Position numbers and translations under genes: made by a program. A stretch of 64,000 nucleotides of DNA from Marinococcus sp. PL1-022. GTDB taxonomy: Bacteria > Bacillota > Bacilli > Bacillales > Marinococcaceae. Positions 45,019 to 53,113 of this stretch are shown here, in pieces (within the stretch, counting starts at the first letter, position 1; every line of letters starts with the position of its first letter). Under the pieces are notes generated by a model. The model made no database searches. It had not been told where the DNA came from and saw only the letters and a program-made list of their open reading frames with translations. The stretch covers positions 1,813,495 through 1,877,494 of the forward strand of contig NZ_JAWXCX010000001.1 of the NCBI RefSeq assembly GCF_033845285.1, written 5' to 3'.

Positions 45019-46662
45019 TTGGATATTCAATCGCTTTTGTTTACGTTTTTCGGTGGTTTGGGCATTTTTTTATTTGGTATTAAATTCATGGGAGATGGAC
45101 TCCAGAAAATTGCCGGTGACGGACTGCGCAACCTTTTAGATAAATTTACAACCAACCCGTTTCTTGGCGTCCTTACTGGGATGGTGGTCACGATACTCAT
45201 TCAGTCAAGCTCCAGCACTACTGTCTTAACCGTGGGGCTTGTTAGTGCAGGATTTATGACTCTGCGCCAGGCCATCGGCGTTATCATGGGCGCAAATATA
45301 GGAACCACTGTTACGGCTTTCATTATCGGTATCGATCTGGAAGCTTATGCACTGCCAATTTTATTTATTGGAACAGTACTGATCTTTTTCTTTAAAAACA
45401 AAAAAACCAACAATATCGGCCAGACCTTTTTCGGCTTTGGTGCCTTGTTTTACGGTTTAACATTAATGGGCGAGGGGGTCGCACCTTTAGAAAACCTTCC
45501 GGCCTTTAATGATTTAACGATCAGTATGAGCACTAACCCGCTTCTTGGCGTACTGGTCGGAGTGTTGTTCACCGTTGGTCTGCAGAGCTCATCAGCGACA
45601 ATCGGGCTCCTTCAGGAATTGTTCAGCCAGGGAGCCATTCCCCTTGATGCCGCGCTGCCAATTCTATTTGGAGACAATATCGGTACGACGATCACAGCGG
45701 TGATTGCTGCCATTGGCGCCTCTGTCGCAGCCAAACGGGCAGCAATGATTCACGTAATCTTTAACGTTCTGGGGGCAGCAATTGTATTGGTATTGCTCGT
45801 TCCCTACACTGCATTTATCAGCTATCTGCAGGATACCCTGCAGCTTAACCCGCCGATGACGATTGCGTTCGCACACGGCATTTTCAACGTGACCAACATG
45901 CTGATTCAGCTGCCGTTTGTCGGTGTGCTTGCCTATATCGTAACCAGAATGATCCCTAGTAGCGAAGAGGAAATTGACTACCAGACAAAGCACCTTGATC
46001 CATTGTTTATACAGCAGTCTCCTTCCATCGCCCTCGATCAGGCAAAACTGGAAACCCTGCGAATGGCAGCTTACGCAGAAAAGGGACTGAAACAGAGCGA
46101 AACGTATTTAGAAACCAAAAATAAAAAAAATGCAGAAAACATCACCCGCTATGAAGAAGCTGTCAATAACCTCGACAAAAATATTACCAATTATTTAACC
46201 GGCATTTCTTCAAGGTCTCTGTCATCCGAAAGCTCACGCCAGCATTCGGTTTTGATGGATACCACTAGAGATATTGAACGCGTGAGCGACCATGTTGAAA
46301 ACCTGATGGAGCTTGTTGATTATCAGGTATCCAACAAAGTGACTCTGTCTCCGGAAGCCTATAAGGATTTAAATCAGATGTACGAATTAACGATGAGCAC
46401 ATTTTCCCGATCAATTGAAGCGCTTGAGCAGGATGACCATGAAATTGCCGGACAGGTACTGACGCAGGAAGAAGAGATTGACCGGCTTGAACGGCAGTTG
46501 CGCAAAAAGCATATTCTGCGCCTGAATGAAGGCCAGTGCTCCGGTTCTGCGGGCATTGTGTTTGTTGACATACTGAGTAATTTAGAGCGTATCGGAGACC
46601 ATGCGGTAAATATTGCGGAAACCGTTCTCGATGACGATCATAAAATGAAACAAAGCAATTGA
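45019..46662 (+). CDS. Na/Pi cotransporter family protein with PhoU-like domain
   Basis: A 547-residue membrane protein. Two inverted Na_Pi_cotrans repeats carry the QSSS motifs (ILIQSSSSTTVLTVGLVSAG, about residue 62; VGLQSSSATIGLLQELF, about residue 190), with about eight helices up to residue 310. Residues about 350-535 are a helical PhoU-like domain (TTRDIERVSDHVENLMELV; LSNLERIGDHAVNIAETVL). The start is TTG. It should import phosphate with sodium, fitting a salt-adapted cell, and the PhoP-box-like repeats upstream suggest induction by phosphate shortage. Confidence 0.9.
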   Translation: MDIQSLLFTFFGGLGIFLFGIKFMGDGLQKIAGDGLRNLLDKFTTNPFLGVLTGMVVTILIQSSSSTTVLTVGLVSAGFMTLRQAIGVIMGANIGTTVTAFIIGIDLEAYALPILFIGTVLIFFFKNKKTNNIGQTFFGFGALFYGLTLMGEGVAPLENLPAFNDLTISMSTNPLLGVLVGVLFTVGLQSSSATIGLLQELFSQGAIPLDAALPILFGDNIGTTITAVIAAIGASVAAKRAAMIHVIFNVLGAAIVLVLLVPYTAFISYLQDTLQLNPPMTIAFAHGIFNVTNMLIQLPFVGVLAYIVTRMIPSSEEEIDYQTKHLDPLFIQQSPSIALDQAKLETLRMAAYAEKGLKQSETYLETKNKKNAENITRYEEAVNNLDKNITNYLTGISSRSLSSESSRQHSVLMDTTRDIERVSDHVENLMELVDYQVSNKVTLSPEAYKDLNQMYELTMSTFSRSIEALEQDDHEIAGQVLTQEEEIDRLERQLRKKHILRLNEGQCSGSAGIVFVDILSNLERIGDHAVNIAETVLDDDHKMKQSN

Positions 46663-46669
46663 TGAACAG

Positions 46670-46703
46670 GCAGCGCCCTTACAGTTTGGGCGCTGCTTTT
46701 TTG
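46670..46703 (+). terminator. Terminator of the Na/Pi cotransporter gene
   Basis: GCAGCGCCC / GGGCGCTGC stem, 9-nt loop, then TTTTTTT. Confidence 0.9.
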
Positions 46704-46841
46704 GCCAAATTGCTAATCTCTATCATGCTTATTTACCATTTTTAAACATATGATCCATTTATCATCTATATACCTATTGTAAAAGCAGTGAAAATCCAAC
46801 ATACTGGTATTAGTGATAACTTTCAGAAAGAGGGGCTTGAA

Positions 46842-47003
46842 ATGAAAAAGAAAAATAGTACAGATTGTCCAAAATTATTGGCCGAGCTGGATGAAAAACA
46901 AGCGCGTCTCGATAAGTATCGGAAAGAAATCCGGGAAGGCAACAACAAAGATGTAAAGGACCTTGAAGATTTAAACAAACCTTTTGAAAACAAAAAGAGT
47001 TGA
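46842..47003 (+). CDS. Small charged hypothetical protein
   Basis: A 53-residue highly charged, helical protein (LLAELDEKQARLDKYRKEI ... DVKDLEDLNKPFENKKS), probably one coiled-coil helix. The ATG at 46842 has GAGGGG 7 nt upstream; the longer frame from 46788 lacks a ribosome site. No family recognised; the strong terminator at 47096 supports expression. Confidence 0.6.
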   Translation: MKKKNSTDCPKLLAELDEKQARLDKYRKEIREGNNKDVKDLEDLNKPFENKKS

Positions 47004-47095
47004 ACTAAGTTTTATATGCGACTGTGAATTCAGCGTCTTAAATATAGAAGCATTTAAGTGATACAGCTTTCGAATTAATAGCTTTCATTAACAAT

Positions 47096-47134
47096 AGCAG
47101 GTCTGCTTTTTCTGGGCAGAGCCTGCTCTTTTTG
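47096..47134 (+). terminator. Terminator after the 46842 gene
   Basis: AGCAGG-TCTGC and GCAGA-CCTGCT arms (one bulge), followed by CTTTTT. Confidence 0.85.
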
Positions 47135-47237
47135 GTATTATTATTTTTATACGCTCTGCTTGGGGGCCTGATTATTTATTAAAACATTTTTTCAACAGTA
47201 ATCCCCACCTTTCCCTTCGAAAGGAGCGATCAAAGCT

Positions 47238-47330
47238 ATGTGGCATTTTATTAAATTGTATTTTGGACTCGCAATTGGGCTGGCAATCTTTTTTGTCCTT
47301 GTGCTTTTAGCTGCCGGCGCCTACGGATAA
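47238..47330 (+). CDS. 30-residue single-helix membrane peptide
   Basis: An ATG preceded by AAAGGAG encodes 30 residues: MWHFIKLYFG, then an uninterrupted hydrophobic helix ending in AAGAYG and a TAA. It has the size and MW(x)F start of small oxidase-associated or other membrane mini-proteins, but no cydAB is nearby. Too short for similarity judgement; the ribosome site and clean ORF between two terminators are the evidence. Confidence 0.5.
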   Translation: MWHFIKLYFGLAIGLAIFFVLVLLAAGAYG

Positions 47331-47380
47331 CCCCTGACCTTACTGCCCTTACATTGGCAGACCGTGGCTTCTCGCAAGAA

Positions 47381-47424
47381 AAGGCCTTTCAGAAATCTCC
47401 TCAGGAGCTCTAAAAGGCCTTTAT
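47381..47424 (-). terminator. Terminator of the YceI gene
   Basis: Two copies of AAAGGCCTTT flank a GAGCTCCTGAGGAG-type inner stem about 30 bp after the YceI stop, with TTTTCTT on the minus strand. Confidence 0.65.
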
Positions 47425-47449
47425 TTTCATATTACATGTATTTTACGCT

Positions 47450-47986
47450 TTAGTCCTGCTTATGCAGTTCCAACTCAATATTAATTTTCACATCTTCGCC
47501 AACCAGTACCCCGCCTGTTTCCAGCGTGGCGTTCCATGTTAAACCAAATTCCTTACGGTTGATGGTTGTCTGGCCACTGAAGCCGGCTACCATATTTCCG
47601 CTCATTGGATCTTTGCTTTGTCCTTCAAATGTAACATCAACAGTAACTTCCTTCGTTGTGCCCTTAATCGTAAGATCTCCGGTCACATCATATTCACTGT
47701 CGCCCGTTTTTTTAATCTCTTTGCCTACGAACGTCATGTTGGGATAGTTTTCAGCATCAAAGAAGTCTGCAGACCGTAAATGACCATCACGGTTTTCGTC
47801 ACTGGTATTAATACTCGCTACATCAATCTTCACTTCGATTTCTGCATCAGTTAAGTCTTCGACGTCCACCTTTAACGTCGCATCAAATTGGTCAAACGTG
47901 CCTTTCGCTTTTGAAATCATCATGTGCTTTACCGAAAATCCAATTTCACTGTGTACAGGGTCAACGGACCAGACTGTTTTTGCCAT
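47450..47986 (-). CDS. YceI-family lipocalin-like protein
   Basis: A 178-residue beta-barrel protein of the YceI family (VDPVHSEIGFSVKHMMISKAKGTFDQF ... RDGHLRSADFFDAENYPNMTFVGKEI ... LTIKGTTKEVTVDVTFEG). The barrel binds polyisoprenoid-like lipids in characterised members. No signal peptide is present, so this is a cytoplasmic version, as common in Bacillaceae. Single gene with AGGAGG upstream. A role near isoprenoid pigments is possible but unsupported by linkage. Confidence 0.9.
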   Translation of the reverse strand: MAKTVWSVDPVHSEIGFSVKHMMISKAKGTFDQFDATLKVDVEDLTDAEIEVKIDVASINTSDENRDGHLRSADFFDAENYPNMTFVGKEIKKTGDSEYDVTGDLTIKGTTKEVTVDVTFEGQSKDPMSGNMVAGFSGQTTINRKEFGLTWNATLETGGVLVGEDVKINIELELHKQD

Positions 47987-48260
47987 AAGTAACTCCTCCT
48001 AAAAATTCATTCAGTTTTATCAATGAAACTATAACTAGTATAAAGGTATCAAGCCTTTAAATCTACTCTTCTGCTTTGAAAATAACAAATATTCCGTCAT
48101 TTCCAAATAATTTTTCCTTAACGATGAAAGCTTTTTTGTTTTTTACTATGATTATGTTTTACAATAATTGTGATTGGTACATTTCGTTTCAATTACAGGT
48201 GACTTTGCAATTTTTTTCGTCTGAAACACCGTATACTAATACCGAAAGGGGACTTTTACT

Positions 48261-48629
48261 ATGAAATATTCTGTATCAGCACTTTTTCTTGCCTTATTTG
48301 TTGTTCTTTCCGGATGTGGCAGCAATGATGGAGATAATGGATCCGAAAGCACCAGTGAGAACGCCGAGGCTCAAACAATGGATGTCACCGCTACTGACTT
48401 TGAATTCGACCAGGAAGAGTATACAGTCAATGCCGGGCAGCCTGTAAACGTCAGCTTAACGAGCCAGGAGGGCGGACATGGCCTTGCTATCGATGGCTTT
48501 GACGTAGACATTCAGGGGAAAGGAGAAGCAACGTTCACTCCGGAGGAACCCGGGGAGTATAACATTTACTGCAGCGTTCCCTGTGGTGAAGGACATACAG
48601 ATATGACCGCTACTTTAATTGTTCAGTAA
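48261..48629 (+). CDS. Lipoprotein with CuA-type cupredoxin domain
   Basis: A 122-residue exported lipoprotein: lipobox LSGC (Cys19), an acidic linker and a cupredoxin fold. The ligands have the full CuA pattern of cytochrome oxidase subunit II: His73 in GGHGLAI, then Cys104-x3-Cys108-x3-His112-x2-Met115 in CSVPCGEGHTDM. It has no membrane helices or oxidase partners nearby, so it is a free CuA module rather than a subunit II. Possible roles are electron shuttling or copper delivery at the membrane surface. Single-gene unit between YceI and an aldo/keto reductase. Confidence 0.85.
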   Translation: MKYSVSALFLALFVVLSGCGSNDGDNGSESTSENAEAQTMDVTATDFEFDQEEYTVNAGQPVNVSLTSQEGGHGLAIDGFDVDIQGKGEATFTPEEPGEYNIYCSVPCGEGHTDMTATLIVQ

Positions 48630-48655
48630 GGCCGGGGCTTCCCGGCCTATTTTTT
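48629..48655 (+). terminator. Terminator of the CuA lipoprotein gene
   Basis: AGGCCGGG / CCCGGCCT stem with a GCTT loop, then ATTTTTT. Confidence 0.9.
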
Positions 48656-48662
48656 GATGAAT

Positions 48663-48697
48663 AAAAAGCCGCCGCGCCTAATACAGGCACGGCGGCT
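48663..48697 (-). terminator. Terminator of the aldo/keto reductase gene
   Basis: AGCCGCCG / CGGCGGCT arms with a 15-nt inner region, followed on the minus strand by TTTTTAT. Confidence 0.88.
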
Positions 48698-48713
48698 ACG
48701 ATTTTAACCTAGT

Positions 48714-49700
48714 TTATTCTTTGATTGGAAGCGGCGCTTCGGGGGAAACCAGTTTTTCTTTACGAAGCTCCTGCCAGAATGCTGCAGGAATGTCGGCATT
48801 TAATGCTTCGAGGTTGTCCTGGATTCGCTGTGGACGACTCGCTCCCGGTATAACAGCTCCCACTGCTGGATGGGCGGCTGAAAACTGCAGGGATGCTGCA
48901 ATCAGGCTTACACCGTGACGCTCAGCAATGGTGTTCATCTGTTCGACACGCGAAGCAATTTCCGGTGGAATATCTGAGTATTCATACGAAGATCCACCGG
49001 CGAGTACCCCTGAACCAAACGGCGCGCCAACAACGATGCTGACTTTTTGTTCTTCGGCTCTTGGCATTAGGCGCTGAAGGGCATGTTCATGGTCCAACAG
49101 CGTGTAACGGGTTGCCTGCAGGCTGATGTCCGGATTGGAATTTTCAAGATCGAGAGCCAGCTCTATAGGCTCCGTCCGGTTCACTCCTATTCCCCAGGAT
49201 TGAATGACGCCCTCATCCCGGAGTTTGGTTAGTTCACGGAATGCACCTGTTCTTGCCTCTTCGAACTTGGCGAGCCATTCATCTCCCTGAAAATCCGGAG
49301 AAATGTCATGCACATACACAAAGTCAATCCGATCCATTTGCAGACGCTCCAGGCTCTGCTCGATCGACCGGCGTGTGCCTTCCGCAGTATAATCATCAAT
49401 TACTTTATTCTTACGGCCGTGAGCAAACAATCCTTCCTTTTCTTCCGTTTCATCGGAAATATAACGGCCTACTTTCGTACTCAATACAAAATCGTCACGA
49501 TTATGCCTGGCGAGTGCTTTTCCCAGGCGCTGCTCCGCAAGCCCTGCTCCGTAAAAAGGCGCGGTATCAAAATAACGGATGCCATGATCCCAAGCTGTCT
49601 CAATTGTTTTTAAAGCTTCATCTTCCGGGATATCGCGGTACATATTCCCAAGTGGAGCGGTACCGAAGCCGAGCTTCCCTTCCTGCTTCAAATTAATCAT
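48714..49700 (-). CDS. Aldo/keto reductase
   Basis: A 328-residue (alpha/beta)8 NADPH-dependent oxidoreductase. The catalytic tetrad is visible: Asp and Tyr in YFDTAPFYG, Lys in STKVGR and His in VYVHDIS; the cofactor-binding end reads VIPGASRPQRIQDNLEAL. The opening GFGTAPLGNMYRDI resembles the D-threo-aldose/L-fucose dehydrogenase branch. Substrate unknown. Single gene with AGGAGG upstream. Confidence 0.9.
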   Translation of the reverse strand: MINLKQEGKLGFGTAPLGNMYRDIPEDEALKTIETAWDHGIRYFDTAPFYGAGLAEQRLGKALARHNRDDFVLSTKVGRYISDETEEKEGLFAHGRKNKVIDDYTAEGTRRSIEQSLERLQMDRIDFVYVHDISPDFQGDEWLAKFEEARTGAFRELTKLRDEGVIQSWGIGVNRTEPIELALDLENSNPDISLQATRYTLLDHEHALQRLMPRAEEQKVSIVVGAPFGSGVLAGGSSYEYSDIPPEIASRVEQMNTIAERHGVSLIAASLQFSAAHPAVGAVIPGASRPQRIQDNLEALNADIPAAFWQELRKEKLVSPEAPLPIKE

Positions 49701-49968
49701 AATCTTTTTCCTCCTTTATAAAAATGTCCTCGTTTTTGTTCGCATATAAGTGGATGGTCTGATGCATCTCACCGATAACGGATGCAGGCTCTTACCAATG
49801 ATCACTTTATTTTAGTTACCTTTCACAGTAAGATTTAAACATCATGTCCAAACGGAGGTGGTATTCATCCCACTACCACTCTTTTAGGTAAAATTTCTTA
49901 TTTAGCACTTGAATACATCCTTTTCCAGCCGATATTATTATTAAAACGACATCATTTGGAGGTCATCT

Positions 49969-51021
49969 ATGAAGAACGGTTGCGACATTTGCCTGCCCGG
50001 GCACCAGGGCTATACTTTCATTTTTGAAAACGATCAGTCTCCCGCTCGGCTCCATCCTTATTTTAATGAATACAGCGAAAACCAATGGCAGGAAGTAAAC
50101 AACCATATGGTATGGATGAATGAAACCATTGCTTTTGATTTACTGGATTACCTGGAAGTTCATTATAATTCGGAAGAAATTTTTATTTTTCCGGCGAAAA
50201 AGACTAACCCTTTAGAAGACCAAGCTGGCAGACAGCCGCTCCGCTCCCTCCACGCTTATAAAGAAGCAGGGTGGATCGATGACATTATTGATCAGGAGAA
50301 GATACAGTCGCATTACCAGCCTATCGTCCGGCCGGAAAACGGAAGCTATACTATTATTGGGCACGAGCTGCTTTCCCGCGGGAGAGCAGCAGATGGCAAA
50401 ACGATTGCCCCATTTTTCCTGCTTGAGGCCGCACGCATCCGTCACCGGCTGTTTGCGCTTGACCGCGCCTGCCGGATGGCTTCTGTCAGAAACGCAGCCG
50501 TCATTAAAGATAAACTCATTTTTATCAATTTTATTCCCACCGCTATTTACGTGCCTGAACACTGTTTATCGACCACTATTCGCCTGATCAATGAAATGGG
50601 CATTCCGCCGGAAAACGTCGTTTTTGAAGTGGTCGAAAGCGATGAAGTCCAGGATATCGATCATTTAAAGGGCATTCTCAACTACTACCGGGAGCACGGT
50701 TTTAAATATGCTTTAGACGACGTAGGCACCGGGGCCAATGACCTTAAAAAGCTATCCTACCTTGAGCCGGATATTGTTAAACTGGCCAGAGAGTATTCTG
50801 ACGGCGTAAGCCGGGATCCCGAAAAACGAAAAGTCGCGGCGTCGCTGCTGCAGGTCGCTGCCCATACCGGCTCTCAGCCGCTTGCTGAAGGAGTCGAACA
50901 TAAAGAGGACGCCGATTACTTAGCTGACATGGGCTACGAGCTGTTTCAGGGATATTATTTCGCCAGGCCGCAGGAGCAGCCTCTCGATTCTCTCCCCCAT
51001 ACTGTTAATACTAATCATTGA
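49969..51021 (+). CDS. EAL-domain c-di-GMP phosphodiesterase with Cys-containing N-terminus
   Basis: A 350-residue protein. The N-terminal ~100 residues begin CDICLPGHQGYTFIF and are of unknown fold; residues about 110-340 are an EAL domain. The signature reads GHELLSR rather than EAL; other key sites are present: Asn in FINF, FEVVES, the DD pair in ALDDVGTGAND, Lys in DIVKLA, and AEGVEH ... GYYFARP. It therefore looks catalytically competent with small variations. No GGDEF, REC or membrane segment. A PilZ protein lies 1.3 kb downstream on the other strand. Confidence 0.87.
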   Translation: MKNGCDICLPGHQGYTFIFENDQSPARLHPYFNEYSENQWQEVNNHMVWMNETIAFDLLDYLEVHYNSEEIFIFPAKKTNPLEDQAGRQPLRSLHAYKEAGWIDDIIDQEKIQSHYQPIVRPENGSYTIIGHELLSRGRAADGKTIAPFFLLEAARIRHRLFALDRACRMASVRNAAVIKDKLIFINFIPTAIYVPEHCLSTTIRLINEMGIPPENVVFEVVESDEVQDIDHLKGILNYYREHGFKYALDDVGTGANDLKKLSYLEPDIVKLAREYSDGVSRDPEKRKVAASLLQVAAHTGSQPLAEGVEHKEDADYLADMGYELFQGYYFARPQEQPLDSLPHTVNTNH

Positions 51022-51028
51022 GCTTTAC

Positions 51029-51060
51029 AAGCATGTGCCGGGTGGGCATGTGCTTTTTTT
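51029..51060 (+). terminator. Terminator of the EAL gene
   Basis: An 11-bp stem AAGCATGTGCC / GGCATGTGCTT with two central G-U pairs, loop GGGTG, then TTTTTTT. Confidence 0.85.
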
Positions 51061-51200
51061 GTTTATAGGAAACACAGGTCTTTAGATGCTGAAACAAATG
51101 ACAAAGCTCCACCACAGTTTTAATTCTTTAGACAGGGGGAAGAACAATGGACGAAGCATTTTTATAAATTAAACCCTCATATGGAAGGAGTGCTTTTCTC

Positions 51201-51971
51201 ATGAAAAGACTGGAAGGGTATACGTCGATAATAACTGGCGGAGCAGGAGGTATTGGCAAGGCTGCTGCTAAGAAATTCCTTCAGGAAGGCGCTAATGTGA
51301 TGCTCGTTGATATGAATCAGGAGGCATTGGACAGTGTTAAAGCTGAACTCGATGAGTACGGACCAGTGGAAACAACGACGGCCGATGTTACCAATGAAGA
51401 TGATGTAAAAAATTATGTGGATCAGACTGTGCAGCAGTTTGGCACGGTAGATGTATTTTTTAATAATGCAGGAATCGAGGGCAAGGTAGCTCCTATTCCG
51501 GAACAGAGCGCAGAAGATTTTATGAAGGTAATGAACGTCAACGTATTAGGAAGCTTTCTCGGTTTAAAATATGTAATGCCCGTCATGGCGAAACAAAACA
51601 GCGGCAGTATTATTAACACTTCTTCTGTTGCCGGTTTAATGGGAACTCCGGGAGTTAGTCCGTACACTACCTCTAAACACGGAGTGGTCGGCCTGACCAA
51701 AACGGCGGCTCTTGAAGTCGCAGACTCCAATGTGCGTGTGAACTCTATTCACCCATCGCCGGTAAATACACGAATGATGCGTTCACTTGAAAAAGGGTTT
51801 AATCCGGATGATGCCGAATCCGCGCGTACCGAGCAGGAGCAGGCCATCCCCATGAACCGCTACGGAGAGTCTGAAGACATTGCTAACCTTGCTTTATTCC
51901 TTGCTTCTGACGAATCGAGCTTTATCAGCGGTTCCCAGTGCCGTATTGACGGCGGTATGGCAGCCCAGTAA
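51201..51971 (+). CDS. SDR-family oxidoreductase
   Basis: A 256-residue classical short-chain dehydrogenase: cofactor motif TGGAGGIG (12-19), NNAG (88-91), the catalytic Ser near 142, Tyr155 and Lys159 in YTTSK, and the end SSFISGSQCRIDGGMAAQ. Asp37 after the second strand suggests NAD+. Substrate unknown. Single gene with GGAAGGAG upstream. Confidence 0.9.
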   Translation: MKRLEGYTSIITGGAGGIGKAAAKKFLQEGANVMLVDMNQEALDSVKAELDEYGPVETTTADVTNEDDVKNYVDQTVQQFGTVDVFFNNAGIEGKVAPIPEQSAEDFMKVMNVNVLGSFLGLKYVMPVMAKQNSGSIINTSSVAGLMGTPGVSPYTTSKHGVVGLTKTAALEVADSNVRVNSIHPSPVNTRMMRSLEKGFNPDDAESARTEQEQAIPMNRYGESEDIANLALFLASDESSFISGSQCRIDGGMAAQ

Positions 51972-51995
51972 AAAATGAGTTCCCTTTACAACAGC

Positions 51996-52028
51996 AGGCT
52001 CTCCAGCTTTAGCGCAGGAGAGCCTGTT
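51996..52028 (+). terminator. Terminator of the SDR gene
   Basis: AGGCTCTCC / GGAGAGCCT stem with a 12-nt loop, followed by GTTTAT. Confidence 0.78.
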
Positions 52029-52077
52029 TATATTACTGTCATTCCGATAAATTTTGGCCGCCTCATGAAGGCTAAAA

Positions 52078-52296
52078 CTATACATTAATAAAACGGCTGC
52101 CCTTTTCTGTCACCACTGGGTCCACATATTCGACTCTCTCTTCTTCGTCTGTCACTTTTTCTGCTTCGAGCATCGCTTCTTTGATCAAATGATCAAAATG
52201 AGCTTCTTCCTTGGCATCATCCGGAGTAATAGTTCCTTCTTCTTTAGCAGCAATACGCGCAATCAGCAGCAGCTCTTTCAGTAAATCGTTATCCAT
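52078..52296 (-). CDS. Small acidic helical hypothetical protein
   Basis: A 72-residue, very acidic, mostly helical protein (LLKELLLIARIAAKEEGTI, then HFDHLIKEAMLEAEKV) with an extended tail VEYVDPVVTEKGSRF. No family recognised. A strong AGGAGGAG precedes the start. Confidence 0.65.
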   Translation of the reverse strand: MDNDLLKELLLIARIAAKEEGTITPDDAKEEAHFDHLIKEAMLEAEKVTDEEERVEYVDPVVTEKGSRFINV

Positions 52297-52352
52297 ACTC
52301 CTCCTCCTCTTTTATTTTTCGTTTTTGATGAACAGAAAATTTCAGTACCCTT

Positions 52353-52727
52353 TTAACTCTGGCGTTCTTTATGTTCAATGTTCAATTGGTGCACTGTGCG
52401 CACCAGGTCATTTTTTTGATCGTTGACTTCATCCGGAAAAAAGACGCCGTACATGCAGCCATCGACTTGTTTTTCCTTTCGTTTTATATAGCCGTGCAGG
52501 GTAAAGTTTTTATGGAGCGAGCGAAAGGAAAAAGTCAACAGCACCCGGTCTGTGACCGGCAGATTTAACCGGGAAAAGAACCGCATGCCCCCGCCGGAAA
52601 GATCATGGATCGTTATGTCTCCTGCTGCGCTGTTGACGATAGTATTGTCCATACGGTATATGAAAAAGGTTCCGTGCAGTGGTCGATCTTCGAAATAGTA
52701 GCGTAGGTTTTTTCTTGAATCCGGCAT
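52353..52727 (-). CDS. PilZ-domain c-di-GMP-binding protein
   Basis: A 124-residue single PilZ domain. The two c-di-GMP-binding signatures are present: RxxxR as RKNLR (residues 5-9) and D/NxSxxG as DLSGGG (about 43-48). The end is charged and helical. It may read the signal controlled by the EAL enzyme at 49969. The AGGAG site is well placed. Confidence 0.85.
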   Translation of the reverse strand: MPDSRKNLRYYFEDRPLHGTFFIYRMDNTIVNSAAGDITIHDLSGGGMRFFSRLNLPVTDRVLLTFSFRSLHKNFTLHGYIKRKEKQVDGCMYGVFFPDEVNDQKNDLVRTVHQLNIEHKERQS

Positions 52728-52869
52728 ACCCTTCTCCTTTGTCTTCCGTGGAATAAGTGCTTCATTAATAGTATATAGTCTCTGCCTTTGGATTTCAAAA
52801 GCGTTTACATGCCAGGGCCCCGGGTATTTTATTGCTTATAGCTTCGTCATGATATTCAGCAAATAAAGA

Positions 52870-52898
52870 TTGACTTTATATGCGCTCTGGAATATGAT
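52870..52898 (+). promoter_or_regulatory. Sigma-A promoter of the riboswitch-terC transcript
   Basis: TTGACT, a 17-bp spacer, TATGAT; transcription should begin near 52905, just before the aptamer. Confidence 0.8.
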
Positions 52899-52908
52899 TA
52901 ACATAGAA

Positions 52909-53041
52909 TAAAAGGGGAGTAGCTTTTCTGCATCTGCATCGTCATGACGGGCTTTGAGGCCCCGGTGCTGATGATAGTTATCCGACTATAAGCGAGACCT
53001 TTTCTTCTTCGTAGCAGCTACGGGGAGGAAAAGGTTTTTTT
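52909..53041 (+). ncRNA. yybP-ykoY manganese riboswitch
   Basis: The conserved core is present in order: AAAGGGGAGTAGC (P1 and Mn-binding loop 1, from 52910), GGGCTTTGAGGCCC with CGGTGC, TCCGACTATA, and AGCGAGACC closing P1. Directly after it, ACCTTTTC pairs with GAAAAGGT around a GTAGC/GCTAC inner stem and runs into TTTTTTT (52997-53041), a terminator that shares bases with the P1 3' side. Thus Mn2+ binding should favour P1 and transcription into the TerC gene. Confidence 0.93.
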
Positions 53042-53113
53042 GATGCCTTTTCCTTCGAATCATTCAGGAAAAAGGGTTTTTTCATGCCTTTTCTTAAAAG
53101 GAGAGAAGAAGGA

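Noticed and set aside
48076-48264. 62-codon plus-strand frame before the CuA lipoprotein gene
   Set aside because: No ribosome site, overlaps the next gene's start and promoter region, composition unlike a protein.
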